A stretch of DNA of 64,000 nt from Cristatella mucedo (Eukaryota; Bryozoa; Phylactolaemata; Cristatellidae). A model generated the notes under the pieces. The model searched no databases and was not told where the DNA came from. It saw only the letters and a list, made by a program, of their open reading frames with translations. Shown in pieces: positions 52,781 to 64,000 of this stretch (the stretch's first letter is position 1; the number at the start of each line of letters is the position of its first letter). The stretch spans positions 5,322,501-5,386,500 of the forward strand of contig WPIO01000023.1 of assembly GCA_009760855.2 (NCBI GenBank), written 5' to 3'. Position numbers and translations under genes: made by a program.

Positions 52781-53509
52781 AGACCGTGTGCGTATGCTGG
52801 CTGCCATACTCGACCTCGAGTTGAACCCGAGCCTTGGCTGCATGGCGCCACGAATGGCCTGTTTCAAGGCTGGTCTCTCTTGCCCCATCTCTGGCGTGAA
52901 AGAGGTCTTTGTGTTGTGCTAGATGGTCATCGTCAGACTAAGTGCGCAGCGAACGCGTTGAGCCAAGAGTCGTCCTCAAGCTTCAAGCGCAGCTACGGAT
53001 AGCCGCTCAGAACATGCAAGCTTCTGCAATTGTTTCCTTCTTGGCGCAAAAGCTTTGCTGGTTTTCGAAGGCTTCTACAATGTTCATAGATGTCCTCCTT
53101 TCCAGGAACCGAATTGGCGAAGATTTTCCTAGGATTATTCTCCTGCACCTGACTGCCTCAGATTTAGCTACTTATGCGGGTTGAAAATATCGCGAGGTCT
53201 GAGCAAACAGCCTGACTCAAACAACGCAGGTGGCTAGTTACATCGACCGTTCGCCGCGCTTTCGCATACGGTTCAAGGATGCGCTGCATCCGTCGGATGT
53301 GTCGCGAGTTCCGGCCCTTCAACTCCGCAGACCGCGCCCTGATCGCTCGCGCCTCCATTCTGTTAATTTCGCCATCGCTTGCCGCGCCGCCGCAGGAGAA
53401 GACTAAGGGGGAGAGGAGGGGCTTATAGAGACACGGATGCCGACGAAATCCCAGCAAATTTATCAGTACGAACGTGGCTATGTACGTGCGTCTTAAAACT
53501 GATTATTGA
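52781..53509. other. Gene-poor stretch, nothing recognised
   Basis: Mixed composition with a CpG-rich patch near 53.25-53.4 kb. There are short open frames and no domain. Confidence 0.4.
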
Positions 53510-53632
53510 GTTCCACCACTAGCCGTTCAATCGTGCTTCCTTTTGAGCAAACTTAAAGTGCCTGAAAAGAGATTGAGTTTTCTGAGGACACTATATCAAA
53601 TGTATTATTATTAGTATTAATATTACTATTAA
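53510..53632 (+). mobile_element. LINE 3' tail fragment
   Basis: Contains AAAGTGCCTGAAAAGAGATT and the matching TTCTGAGGACACTATATCAA, with an imperfect (ATT)n end. Confidence 0.75.
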
Positions 53633-53860
53633 GTCTCTTGAGCATTGACGCACAATTTTTTCTTTTCCTCATCCGCTTCTCACCAGGCGGGCGCCGCTCT
53701 GCCGTCGCAATTTCCAGTGAACTAAGCGGGGTTGCAACGCTGGATAGTTTTCTGTAGCGCACTCAGAGCCGCGACCGTCGGCTGTCGGCGCGCGTGCGCG
53801 TTGTTATCGTGTTATTATTGTTATTGGTATACAACTATCATTATTATTGTTATTGATAAT

Positions 53861-53876
53861 ACACACAGACACACAG

Positions 53877-53912
<36 letters not shown>

Positions 53913-53915
53913 TGA
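53861..53915. repeat. (CA)n/(TA)n microsatellite
   Basis: ACACAGACACACAGAC followed by pure AC and then TATATA, in an AT-rich setting. Confidence 0.9.
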
Positions 53916-54254
53916 ATTTTTATTATATTAACTTTTTATATTATCGTTATTATTGTTATTATTATCGGTGCCGTAACTAATAGGAAGACGGCGAGCCCCG
54001 ACGGTCGCAGGCGATTTCCAATTTTGTTCAGGCACGGCTTTTCATCTCGAATAAGTAAACTCGTCCGGCGGCGCCGCAGTGCACCGTCGCCGCCGGACGC
54101 GCGTCCTAACAGGGCGTGCTTCTTTAGGTCGGCTCTCGCGAGTAGGTTTCCGCCGCACGAAGGAAGCTAGCGCCGCCTAGCGAGTCCCGAGCTTCGAGGT
54201 TCGTGCTTTGCTCCCCGAGGCGCGCTCCTCCGACAGGTACAGTATTGTTTGTAC

Positions 54255-54620
54255 AAACCTCAAAACCTTTGGAGACCGCGCCTTTAGTTCGAACGCTCCC
54301 AAAGCCTTGAGCTCACTCCCGACTTGCGTCGCGACATCTCCTGACATGACCACATTTAAAAGAAGCTAAAAACGCACTTATTCATCTCAGCATGGTGGGT
54401 CCCTGTGATTCGTCCTTTATGTGCTTATGCTTGCTGACACTAGCCTCACTTGCACGCTGAACCTGTGCATGTCATACCTATCCATGTCATTCTTGTTGTT
54501 TATTGAGCATGCTACCACTAACCATTCGATCGTGCTTCCTTTGCAGCAAATGTGAAGTGCCTAGAAAGAGATCGAGTTCTCCGAGGGCGTTATATCAAAT
54601 GTATTATTATTATTATTATT
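54255..54620 (+). mobile_element. LINE fragment, RT end plus 3'UTR
   Basis: Opens at the equivalent of LKSFGDRAF (TTTGGAGACCGCGCCTTTAG) and continues through the NSLP-equivalent region and 3'UTR to an (ATT)n tail. Frameshifted. Confidence 0.85.
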
Positions 54621-54787
54621 GTAGATAAAGAAGCTTCAATCACGCTCGCTCTCCTCGCTCCTGGCCATGTGGCTGGGCTTTTGCAGCCACGTCGGCTGCC
54701 TGACGAGACCTGACATCCAACCGCTTGGTTTCGAGTAAATTGGGGCACATTTGAAAGGAATCGCGCCAGATTCAGGCTCGCTAAGCA

Positions 54788-54890
54788 AATAATAATAGTT
54801 AAACTAATAATGGTAATAATACAGATATTTGTATAGCGCACTCAGAGAACTAAACCTCTTTCTAGGCACTTCACGTACGCTGTAAAAGAA
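54788..54890 (-). mobile_element. LINE/SINE tail fragment, minus strand
   Basis: AATAATGGTAATAATACAGA, then GCGCACTCAGAGAACTAAAC and CTTTCTAGGCACTTCACG, the reverse complement of the shared tail. Confidence 0.7.
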
Positions 54891-55344
54891 CGGAGACAAA
54901 AACAGGCACTATGGCGTAGTGCTTCCGGTAACGTTTTCATTCCGTCCGCGAAAGGTAATGGTTTAGCGCCCCTGAAAAATTGGACACAAAGAGCATGCTA
55001 TGCGTACCTGATTTATTTACCCGCCTGAGGATTTAATGTAAAGAGCCTTGCAGCGGGCTCTAAACAACTGAAGAGGAACCGTTTGCATGCTATAGGAACC
55101 GAGAACCTGCGCCTGAATGGCTCTTGAGTAAGGTTTCCAGGTCTTGGCTGCTAATATAGTAAGAAACTGTGATTTAGGGTAGCTCCTACATATTCCTTAA
55201 GATTGAAAAACTGATGTACAGAGCTTCAAGGTTAAGTGAAGTTTCTTCTCCAAAATGTCAGTTTCCCGACACACAGTAACGAAAGAAGCTAGGACGCAGC
55301 GGGAAAATGAACTTTGACCCAGGGCGGCGCATTCTAGGCCTAGC

Positions 55345-55432
55345 AGCCCCCCAGCCTACGCGAAGTGCCAAGAAAGAGATTTAGTTTTCTTATGGTGCCA
55401 AACAACATTTTATTGTTATAATCATTGAAATA
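55345..55432 (+). mobile_element. LINE/SINE tail fragment
   Basis: AAGTGCCAAGAAAGAGATTT and AGTTTTCTTATGGTGCCAAA, with an ATT-rich end. Decayed. Confidence 0.55.
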
Positions 55433-56149
55433 CTGTAGGCAGAAAAAACTTGTAACTCAGTAACGTATTTTTTACCAATCGGGGTGAAACATTCGATTGA
55501 TGCAGATTTCTGTAAAAGGATAAACTAATTACGTCTGATACGAATTAGTTTGGTCTATCTGCTGAATCAAAGCAGTTTTGGACGGGCGATACTCACGCGA
55601 ACCGCTTCAAAGTAAGCAAAAAGCTAAAAAAAAACTAAAGCAAACTGTATAAAATGTGGATAGTGAAGCTCCAGCAGCGTCATGATCATAATCCCATCTG
55701 AGATCTGAATCTGCTGACTCAGCTGCTTTGCCTAAAGTGTCGTCGGGGATAGCTGTCTGTCGCGCCAATTGTGAGGGGGGCCACCAGTGCCTTCGCTGCC
55801 TTCGCCACTCCGCTCCATCGTGGGTTTATATGGTGTAGAGCTCACCGCCGAGCTCGGCGAAGGCGCAGCCGGCCTTCCTGCTGTCTCCTACCTCCTTTCT
55901 ACCGCGACACTGCACAGCTAGAGCCATTTAGGCAAATTTCGCTCATAGCAATGGAAGCCCGCTCCTCGTAATTCCATCACTAGGCATCACTAAACATTGT
56001 TAATGTGCAGCAGGGCTCTCGACCTCCGTGAAGCTTAGGCCGGACGACTTGTTAATGCCGTTTGGACTCCACGACCAACGATCCATTTCCGATTCGCTGA
56101 TCGATTTACGACTCAACGTCGAGGCTGCAGAAAGCTTACGTCACACACT

Positions 56150-56405
56150 ATTTAGGACAGCATTTAATGAGTCCCTGTGATTCGTCCTTCATGTGCTTAT
56201 GCGTGCTGACACTGTGCATGCTGCCACTAACCACATTTGCATGCTGACCCTGTGCATGTCACCCCTAACCATATTATTTTGTATGTTTTCCAAGCATGAT
56301 TTTACTTACCATTCAATTGCATTTCCCTTTGCAGCAAATGTAAGGCGTCTAGAAAGAGATTAAGTTCTCTGAGGGCAGTTTATCAGGTGCATTATTATTA
56401 TAATT
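56150..56405 (+). mobile_element. LINE 3'UTR fragment
   Basis: Begins at the TTTAGGACAGCATTTA motif that follows the RT stop in other copies. It includes the CATGCTGCCACTAACC block and the tail hairpin, and ends in (ATT)n-like sequence. Confidence 0.85.
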
Positions 56406-58099
56406 ACGTGGCGATTACAACATATCAACTCAGTGGGTGTAGCGTGCCCTTGTTGCTCGGCACCCACGGCATAGCCGCACGAAAAAGACGAAAATATCTC
56501 GGCATAGAAGACGTATTAGACCGTATTTATTTGTCGAAACTCTATTAGAGTTTCGACAAATGGATCGGATTTGTGCACTCAGCGTCATTACCTGAAATCT
56601 TCTAAATTTTCTTTTGCTATATATTACAAGCCGTTTTGTCTCCTTTGTATTTATTTACTGTACTCAGTGCTACAAACATACTGGGTCAATTTCTGACTGA
56701 TGTCGTTACGCCATAAAACAGCACCCCTAGCGGTGCTATTCCTTGCCGACTCATGACAAATACAGGCGCTGCTTACATCCTCGAAGGACGGCCAACGAGT
56801 GGCACGTGCTCCCATAACACACACAGGTATGCTGATGGTAGCAAAGCCTGGCAGCACTAAAAGGAACCAATAGGTGAATATAAGTCCACGTCGTTGATGT
56901 AGTCAGGCATAGCTCATACCTACAGAGAGGCACTAGTGCACAGCAGCAGCAATAGTGCACCACTCACTTCGAAACCCAGAGTATAGCTGTCTTGTTCGTA
57001 GCCCAAAGCATAACTAACAGACTATCACAGGAGTTCAGCTTATCGCGACTCCTAACAATAACTTATGACAACCGGTTGCTAATCGTTCTAATTCAGGAAC
57101 CAAGAATAATATTTAGGCACTAATCTGCTGATGTGTCATACAAACATTCATTAGTGCTAAGCACCCCAATGAGATATCGTAGCACTTGAAAACAGGGGCG
57201 CAGGCAGGATTAACCTAAGGGGCCACACCTTATCGCAAACAGCTACTCATACGAAGGCTGAAGGTGTGTTCCTACTTCCATTCTTGCCTATGCTTGAAAG
57301 ACAGATAAATTCGCCGTCGTCTTAGGGGATATGAGAACCCACGATCCCCAAAATCAGAGGCAGCTGTCGTATCGAACCGCCAGCTTTCATCGACTACCTA
57401 GCTCTTTAGACCTTACAGGGCAGAATGAATGAAGCCAGCATGGATTTCGGAGCAGCACGAATGAAGCCAGCAGTAAATGGAAAAAAAAGAACTACGGAGC
57501 ACGTTTATTAGGCAAAAATATATGCTGCTAAAGATTCTATGACGAGTTGGATGTTCAGCATGCATAGGAACGGTGGTGGGGTGGGGTACTGGCCGGCCCC
57601 CCCCCCCGACAGTAGCAGAGCCGTGCTGTCAAAGAAGCACAAACGGGCGAGGGGCTTGAGTATCGAATTATCAGCAGCAGCGCATGGACGCCCATCAAGC
57701 GACCCACTCTTTCGTGGATCGGCGAGCGGCTTCGATAACGGAGCCTCAAGCGAGCGGCCCAGGTTCCTGAAAACTGAATTAAGCAGCAGTGAGACCTCGG
57801 CGCCTCAGGCCGGCACGCACGAACGGGCCGAATTGTAGAGAGCAAGGGCGATCGATTGTCCGTGCGTTTGCGGCTGCGACATCGATGTTGCCCGACATGA
57901 ACTTCATAAAATATGCGTCGCCACGACTTGCTCAAGTGGATTCAAAATTGACTATCTCTTTAAATATGAGACCTTCAAAAAAAGAGCAGATGTTTTAGCG
58001 TAGGGTGCACGATATGGACATCCGTGCATCTGGTAACAGAACGGCAGCAAAACTATCGGTTCAGAAACAGCAGACTGGAAGCTGTGTGCCAAACGATGC
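56406..58099. other. Gene-poor stretch, nothing recognised
   Basis: Contains an 11 bp poly(C) run at 57597-57607 and overlapping open frames up to 126 codons at 57.5-57.9 kb, with Ser/Arg/Pro-rich, unconserved-looking sequence. Confidence 0.4.
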
Positions 58100-58801
58100 T
58101 GGCAGCACTGCCATACAGGCAGTTGGGGACGTCAGAACAGAAGGGATGTCTCAGACCTTGCAGCAGGCGCTTACAGCTGGTGCAAAGCTCTGCAGCTAAA
58201 CTTGTCTGTCGTGAGCATCACAGATGCCACATCACGCCACTTCTAGCTGACCTGCACTAGCCCCCAGTCAAGCAATGCATCGACTTCAAGGTTCTGTCCG
58301 TCACTTTTAGGTCGCTTGATTCTTTGGCTCCAGCCTACCTATCAGATCTACTCCCCCACCGGGCTAAGCATCGTACCACCCGCTTTCGAAATTCGAAATC
58401 GAATTGTTTAGCTATACATCGCATGAACCTCAAATGGAGACTGTACATTTAGTTCGTATGCTCCCAAAGCCTGGAACTCACTTCCGACTTGCGCCATGAC
58501 ATCCCCTGACTTGACCACATTTAAAAAGAAGCTAAAAACGCATCTATTTATCCCAGCATTTAGTGGGTCCATGTTATTAGTCCTTAGTGTGCATATGCGT
58601 GCTGACACTGCGAATGCTGCCATTAACCATACTTGCATGCTGACCCTGTAAATGTCATCGCCAACCACGTAATACTTGTTGTCATTGAGCATGCTACCAC
58701 TAACCATTCAAGCATGTTTCCTTTGCAGCAAATGTAAAGTGCCTAGAAAGAGATTGGGTTCTCTAAGGGCGGTATAACAAATGTATTATTATTATTATTA
58801 T
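58100..58801 (+). mobile_element. LINE fragment, RT C-terminus to 3' tail
   Basis: Same family as the copy at 62.8-63.6 kb: recognisable QLVQSSAAKLVCREHHRCHI, then a frameshifted remainder, the ACCATTCAAGC-type 3'UTR, the tail hairpin and (ATT)n. Several stops and an internal scrambled patch near 58390. Confidence 0.85.
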
Positions 58802-59861
58802 AGTTATTCTTATAGGCCTCCAGTAACAAACGTTCATAATTGAGAAGAGAAATTGCGGTCCTTACGGCTCTTGAAAGAGCAGCAGCCATAATCCGGAACT
58901 GCGGCTAATCGAGTTCTCGGCACTGAAAGAATGTCCATTTGGTAATTCACAGTCGGCAGAGAGCAGTTGAACGGGGGGGGGGGTCCCATTCCCGATCACG
59001 TTCGGCCAAGGGTCAGCTGAGCACAGTTTACTGCAAGGGAGTGGGACCGGCTTGAAGGTCCAATTGGATTTTCAAGAAATCGCAGATTGTACCACCAACG
59101 TGTGCCATTTCGTAACCAAAGCTCGTGGTACACATCTCGTAAAACTCTGCTGCCTTTTCTGGGGTTGATGAATACTTTTGAACCCCCCCAGCACTTGGCT
59201 GGCAAGGCACGAAGTATGGGGAACCTTCGAATTATAGCCAGACAATAAGAGTCCTTTAGGTCGTAAGATTTCAAGTTGGGGCATATTCTCTCGAAAATTT
59301 ACTCGTCATGAAAATACAAGCACTACATTTTGACTGATGATATGATGTGCTTGATGGCAACTTTGAGCAGATTTCAATCAAAGGAATTGAGTAGCCCAAA
59401 TGCACGATAATAGGCGAAATAACCGAACGATGCACTAACACTGCTTCCCTAATGCACAAGCTCTGCAGCAAAGGTGGGGATGAAGGTAATTCTACTAAAA
59501 CCACTGACATCCAGAGGCGGCATTTGGTTTGCTGTTGAGATGTAGCAAATGCTATTTTCTTAGAAGGCTCTGAGTAGTCCTTCTTACGATGCTAATGACT
59601 TCAGGAAAAATTGCAACTGTTAGGATCTCAGAGGAGAGAAGCTCAAAAATCCTGTGCATAAGCCACTGCATTTAGCCTGACCGAGCCACTGCACTCAGCC
59701 AGACCGTTTACGACCTTAGATGAGTCCGAAGTTGCTTTTGTAGCCGAGTAGTCAGAACAGGCAAATCACTTGCTTGCGTCAGCATCCATAAAACCACAAA
59801 TATATTAATAGTACAAATGAAATAACAATTATACAGGTTAGTTACTTCAACAGCCTAACCT
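58802..59861. other. Gene-poor stretch, nothing recognised
   Basis: An 11 bp poly(G) run at 58973-58983 and three overlapping minus-strand frames under 95 codons between 58996 and 59284. None shows a domain. Confidence 0.4.
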
Positions 59862-59980
59862 ATATAGCAGTAGAAGAGCCTTAACGGTTATCATCACCGT
59901 CTAAAGCAGGCAAGAAAGAATCGCCAGCTACAGGACTCGAACACACGACCTGGATCGTGAAGAGCAAGAACTAGAAACAA
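59862..59980 (-). mobile_element. tRNA-headed SINE, family 2
   Basis: Minus strand CTTGCTCTTCACGATCCAGG, TCGTGTGTTCGAGTCCTGTA and GACGGTGATGATAACCGTTA, then AGGCTCTTCTACTGCTATAT, parallel to the copy at 17.2 kb. Confidence 0.7.
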
Positions 59981-60356
59981 TAACTGCATCTATGCAGTTA
60001 CTAAGTTGGCTAATTTGCAGTTATTATGGTCATGGCCAAACCTTGCTTTGCAGGCAGGTTTGCATGCGGTGCAACATTCTCCTGCTTTCCTCAACTGTCA
60101 CACCACCGTCAAAAAAGTCAAGGCCTATTAGTACAATGCTGATATTCATATCGACTGCTACAGGGCTTTCAGCAGGCATTTCTCGAAGCAGATGGAGACG
60201 GTATAGTAAAGCAGTTGCAGGTATAAGGTCGAGATTAAGATTGCAATATCTTTCGAACAACCAAAAGAAAACAGATCACCAGCAAAAAGTCTTGGATATC
60301 TGCAGTCTTTGTCATTTTCAAGGGTTCTCTTTGTGCAATGCATAAAAAAGCCGGAA

Positions 60357-60360
<4 letters not shown>

Positions 60361-60451
<91 letters not shown>

Positions 60452-60452
60452 G
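60361..60452. repeat. (GA)n microsatellite
   Basis: About 92 bp of almost uninterrupted GA dinucleotide with a single C substitution near the end. Confidence 0.97.
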
Positions 60453-60519
60453 TGTAAGAGTATATGCTGGTGGACTGTGAAATTCTCTTGCCCCCCACTG
60501 ACATCTTGAGAAAAAAATA

Positions 60520-60662
60520 TAATTTATATGTATAGAGCCCCAGGAGAGCTTAATCTCTAATTAATCTACTTAATCTATTCGGCTCCTGGCATTTGCCACG
60601 GGGCTCAAGCCCATGACCTAGATCATCAAATACATTCACCTTGACTTTGGTAGGGCGAGCAC
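60520..60662 (-). mobile_element. tRNA-headed SINE, family 1
   Basis: Minus strand head AAGTGCTCGCCCTACCAAAG, a B-box-like ATGGGCTTGAGCCCC, and a tail ending GGGGCTCTATACATATAAAT. It abuts the decayed LINE at 60.64 kb. Confidence 0.7.
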
Positions 60663-62170
60663 TTTTTAATCTCCTAGTCAAAAACACTACCAGCCCTCTA
60701 GACCCCACACCTAATGTTCTTTTGAGATGTCTTTTTAATCTCCTAGTCAAAAACACTACCAGCCCTCTAGACCCCACACCTAACGTTCTTCTGAGATGTC
60801 TATATTTGCTTCTGCTTGGCACAACTAACATAATAAATACGTTTGCAGCTTCAGGTTTTGTCTCTGCACTCCTCAAAAAAGCTGTTGTGAGGCCATTCAT
60901 AAAAGTCGGGACTAGACCACTAGAATTTAAGTACCTTCGGTGAAGTTTCATTACTGCTGTTCATATCAAAGACACTGGACCAAGTACTAGCACACCATCT
61001 AAATTCTTATACCAAAACTTCAAACCCAGCAAGTAAGTTCTTGCCAAGTCTTAGAGCAAACCATTCCACACAGTCACAGCTGCCATGATATGTAATGGCC
61101 TTCTCAGGCATGCTGACCGCTAGTTCTTCTAGACCCCCAGTAGTTTTGATACCATTGATCACAAAGCCCTTACAAAGCAAATCTTACAAATCTTAAATTA
61201 TAGGCGTCAAGGGCTAACAGTTATGCTGGGTGACTTTAAGGTATGAGGTACCCTATAGATGTGTTCTAGGTCTACATCCCCCCACAATTTATGCTCTCCC
61301 TCTTGCCGATGTAATCGCCAAGCACAATCTAGGCTTTCATTTTTATGCAGATGGAGACACAGTGGTACACGTCCTTCCCCAATGGCACCTCAAACTCAAT
61401 TCCCTTGCACCACATATTGCTGACATTAGTGCTTGTACGGCAGCAAACTTTCTCTCAAATTGAATGATGATAAAGCCACTTAATAGTATATGGCAAACAT
61501 ACCTAGATTAAAAACTGTAAAGCCTAATGCTAAAATGAGTTCGGCCGGCATGTCTCCAGCCCCTCTGCACGGAACCTTGGTGTACTGTTCTAAAGTGACC
61601 TTTCATTAGATGCAACATTGTACACATTTGGACATGATTAGATAAGGATATCACAGCCACACAAGTCCATGTATTTCACTACTTGCAGGTCTTGTCGACA
61701 GTGCAATAAGTCACCTACAAGTGGTGCCAACTCATCAGATAGGCATGCCTGTCGAGAATGTAGCAACTGCTATATTACTATATTACATCACTCTCACCGA
61801 TCTGCACTGACTCCCTAGCACCAGTCACTTTTAAGTATTTTCATTCTCTCAATCCAGCCTATCTATCTGAAATCCTTCCGGTTCTGCTTCTAATGATACC
61901 ACCCATCTCTCAAGTCCGAGTCAAGTCCATTGGCTGTGCCTCTAAGCAGCCTCATATCCTTTGGAGACCGCGCCTTCAGTTGCTATGCTCCCAAAGGATG
62001 AAACTCATGAACGACTGACGTAACACATACGCTGACTTGACGATTTCACAAGAAGGTAAAACCCACTTGTTGCTCACAGAATCTACTCCGTCCACGTGAA
62101 TGATCCTGTATGCGCTAACGCTTGCTGAAATTGACCCTGCTATCGCTAGCACACCACGGCTGCTGCCATG
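60640..62170 (+). mobile_element. Decayed LINE with most of the RT domain
   Basis: In broken frames it shows the RT entry region (SPLDPTPNVLLRCL), a DTIDH-like motif near 61150, the active-site region as FHFYADGDTVV near 61340 where YADDT is expected, and the C-terminal HWLP/NSLP-type region near 61800-62000. A 69 bp segment at the RT entry is duplicated in tandem. It is a non-functional relic. Confidence 0.75.
60662..60799 (+). repeat. 69 bp tandem duplication inside a LINE relic
   Basis: Two copies differ at only two positions and keep frame (23 codons), duplicating the RT entry segment LVKNTTSPLDPTPNVLLRCL. Confidence 0.9.
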
Positions 62171-62784
62171 GCTTGGCTGCATCCTTCGTATCTAACCGAA
62201 CTGCTGCACCAGTATGACCTTCTTGTGCCCCCAGGTCCTTTATTAACCACAAATTAGCTGTTCCACTCCCATACTTCTAAGGCCCTTCTTGGTGCAGATG
62301 CTTTTGCTCTGCAGGTACTAGACTGCGAAACTAACGCAATGTTTGTGCAACAACATTTACTGCTGCCGACTGCGTCACATCCTTGCCAGCCTGTCCTAGA
62401 CTGCTCCTTCCAGGCTATCCACAACCTCGACTGCCTTGTTGACTCAGCCATGCTTCTAAACTTTCCCTTTGTTGCGCGAGATGAAGTCTGCTGGCTACCT
62501 TATGCTAACATTGAAAGCTGCTAGGGATTTGAGTATATAGTATATATTTGAGCTATATAAAGCTCTCCAGCTTAACATGCACCTGGTCTTTGTGGCTTTG
62601 TAGAGTTACAGACTGAGACACATTCTAGCCATGCGATAAAAAGGATACAACAAAGAATTAGTAACCGGAAGAAGAAGTAAAACATTAACAAGTGCATAAC
62701 CGATAGGTCGTTGATCGCCTGGGTAGCTCATGTAATGTACAACATAAAACGATTCACAGGGAAGAATTCTGCCACAGTGCGACT

Positions 62785-63569
62785 ATGACAAGGCCTCCTA
62801 AGCGCTATTGGTCTAGGGCTTGTTTAGATAAAGATACCACATCTAAGTTGGTCCATGCATTCGTGACATCCCGTCTCGACTTCTGCAACTCACTGCTTAC
62901 TGGCCTACCAGCATGTGCGATCAGGCGATTGCAGCTGGTGCAAAACTCGGCAGCTAGACTTGTCTACCGTGAGCGTCGCAGTTGCCACATTACTCCACTT
63001 CTCGCCGACCTGCACTGGCTACCAGTCAAGCAACGGATTGACTTCAAGGTTTTGTCGCTCACTTTTAGGTCCCTTCATTCTATGGCTCCAGCCTATCGGT
63101 CAGATATACTACCCCATCAGGCCAAGCATCGTACCACCCACTTTTCGGAATCCAACAGTCTAGAAATACCTCGTACAAACCTTAAATCCTTTGGAGACCG
63201 TGCATTTAGTTCCTATGCTCCCAAAGCCTGGAACTCCCTCCCGACCTGCGTCAGAACATTCCCTGACCTGACCACATTTAAAAGGAACCTAAAAACACAC
63301 CTATTTAGGACAGCATTTAGTGGGTCCCTGTGATTCGTCCTTGATGTGCTTATGCATGCTGACACTGTGCATGCTGCCACTAACCACATTTGCATGCTGA
63401 CCCTGTGGATGTCACCCCTAACCATATTATTCATTTCGTTTGTTTTTCAAGCATGATTTTACTTACCATTCAATTGCATTTCACTTTACAGCAAATGTAA
63501 AGCGCCTAGAGAGAGATTAAGTTCCCTGAGGGCGCTTTATCAAGTGAATTATTATTATTATTATTATTA
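62785..63569 (+). mobile_element. L2/CR1-like LINE, 5'-truncated: RT C-terminus, 3'UTR and (ATT)n tail
   Basis: Best-preserved copy in the window. A 182-codon frame encodes the end of a non-LTR reverse transcriptase: SRLDFCNSLLTGLP, LQLVQNSAARLVYRERR, ITPLLADLHWLPVKQRIDFK and [20 protein letters not shown]. The 3'UTR follows, with GCGCCTAGAGAGAGATTAAG and TTCTCTGAGGGCGCT forming a hairpin, then (ATT)n. It lacks the endonuclease and most of the RT. The intact frame suggests a fairly recent insertion. Confidence 0.93.
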
Positions 63570-64000
63570 GGACAGAACGACAGGACGGATGAAGCCAGGT
63601 TGCAATCGATGGGGAAACATAGAACAGGCATCATCAGCCGGTCAAATTTCGAAACTCAAGCTCTCCCTAAGCGATCCATCAACATGCTATGAGTTATGCT
63701 GTGAAGCCGAATGCTGCAATCGGTTGCACTAAGACAACCTTTGCAGAAAGGCAAATGTGTCCAGCCCACGGCTGGGAGGGGGCCAGACCAACTGAAACTG
63801 CTACTCCTGCTGCTTTGATCACGACTTCGGCAGCCAACGGCAGCTGCCACGGGCCACACTGGCAGCTGTGCAGCTTCCCTGCTGCCAGTCAGCTGCTGCT
63901 GCCGCTGCTTGGTCAGTCAGCTGCTACAGCAGCTGCTCGATCAGGAACCGTCCTCAGGAGACGCCTCGCCAGGAAATGCCCAGGCAGCATGGAGAACAAT
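63570..64000. other. Window end, GCTGCT-rich with CAGCTG cluster
   Basis: Five CAGCTG sites lie between 63841 and 63935 in a run of GCTGCT/CAGCAG words. No coding exon can be established before the window ends. Confidence 0.4.

Noticed and set aside
62785-63333. 182-codon plus-strand frame as a host gene
   Set aside because: The sequence is the C-terminal part of an L2/CR1-type reverse transcriptase followed by the family's 3'UTR and tail.

Overview
The window is animal nuclear DNA: spliced genes with GT-AG introns, scattered LINE and SINE copies, microsatellites and CpG-rich patches. The protein sequence of its one clear gene and the LINE content fit an invertebrate metazoan. I could not settle the phylum.

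The recognisable gene is polybromo (PBRM1/BAF180, a PBAF chromatin-remodelling subunit) on the minus strand, with its start codon at 39779 and stop at 7858. I traced 32 coding exons by reading each splice junction in frame. They join into 5,700 nt, a multiple of three, giving 1,899 residues. Domain order is six bromodomains, two BAH domains, an Asp-rich acidic stretch, an HMG-box, a Pro/Gln-rich region and the conserved C-terminal YIEGL block. The last intron is a GC-AG intron. Bromodomain 2 has His, and bromodomain 6 Ser, where the acetyl-lysine-contacting Asn is expected. A probable non-coding first exon ends near 45967 and carries a YY1/TISU-like element.

Layout: 1-7857 is 3' flank and 3'UTR with SINE copies, TA repeats and no supported gene. 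7858-39779 is the polybromo coding body, with LINE/SINE insertions and two inverted-repeat structures in its introns. 39808-46050 is the probable leader intron and promoter side. 46.1-47.65 kb is CpG-rich, with a possible first exon of a divergent plus-strand gene. 47.9-50.6 kb is a degenerate tandem array of about 175 bp units. 50.6-64 kb is gene-poor and crowded with fragments of one L2/CR1-like LINE family.

A recurring theme is one LINE family and a tRNA-headed SINE family that share the same 3' tail. That tail can fold into a hairpin, which suggests the SINE is mobilised by the LINE reverse transcriptase. A second tRNA-headed SINE family is also present.
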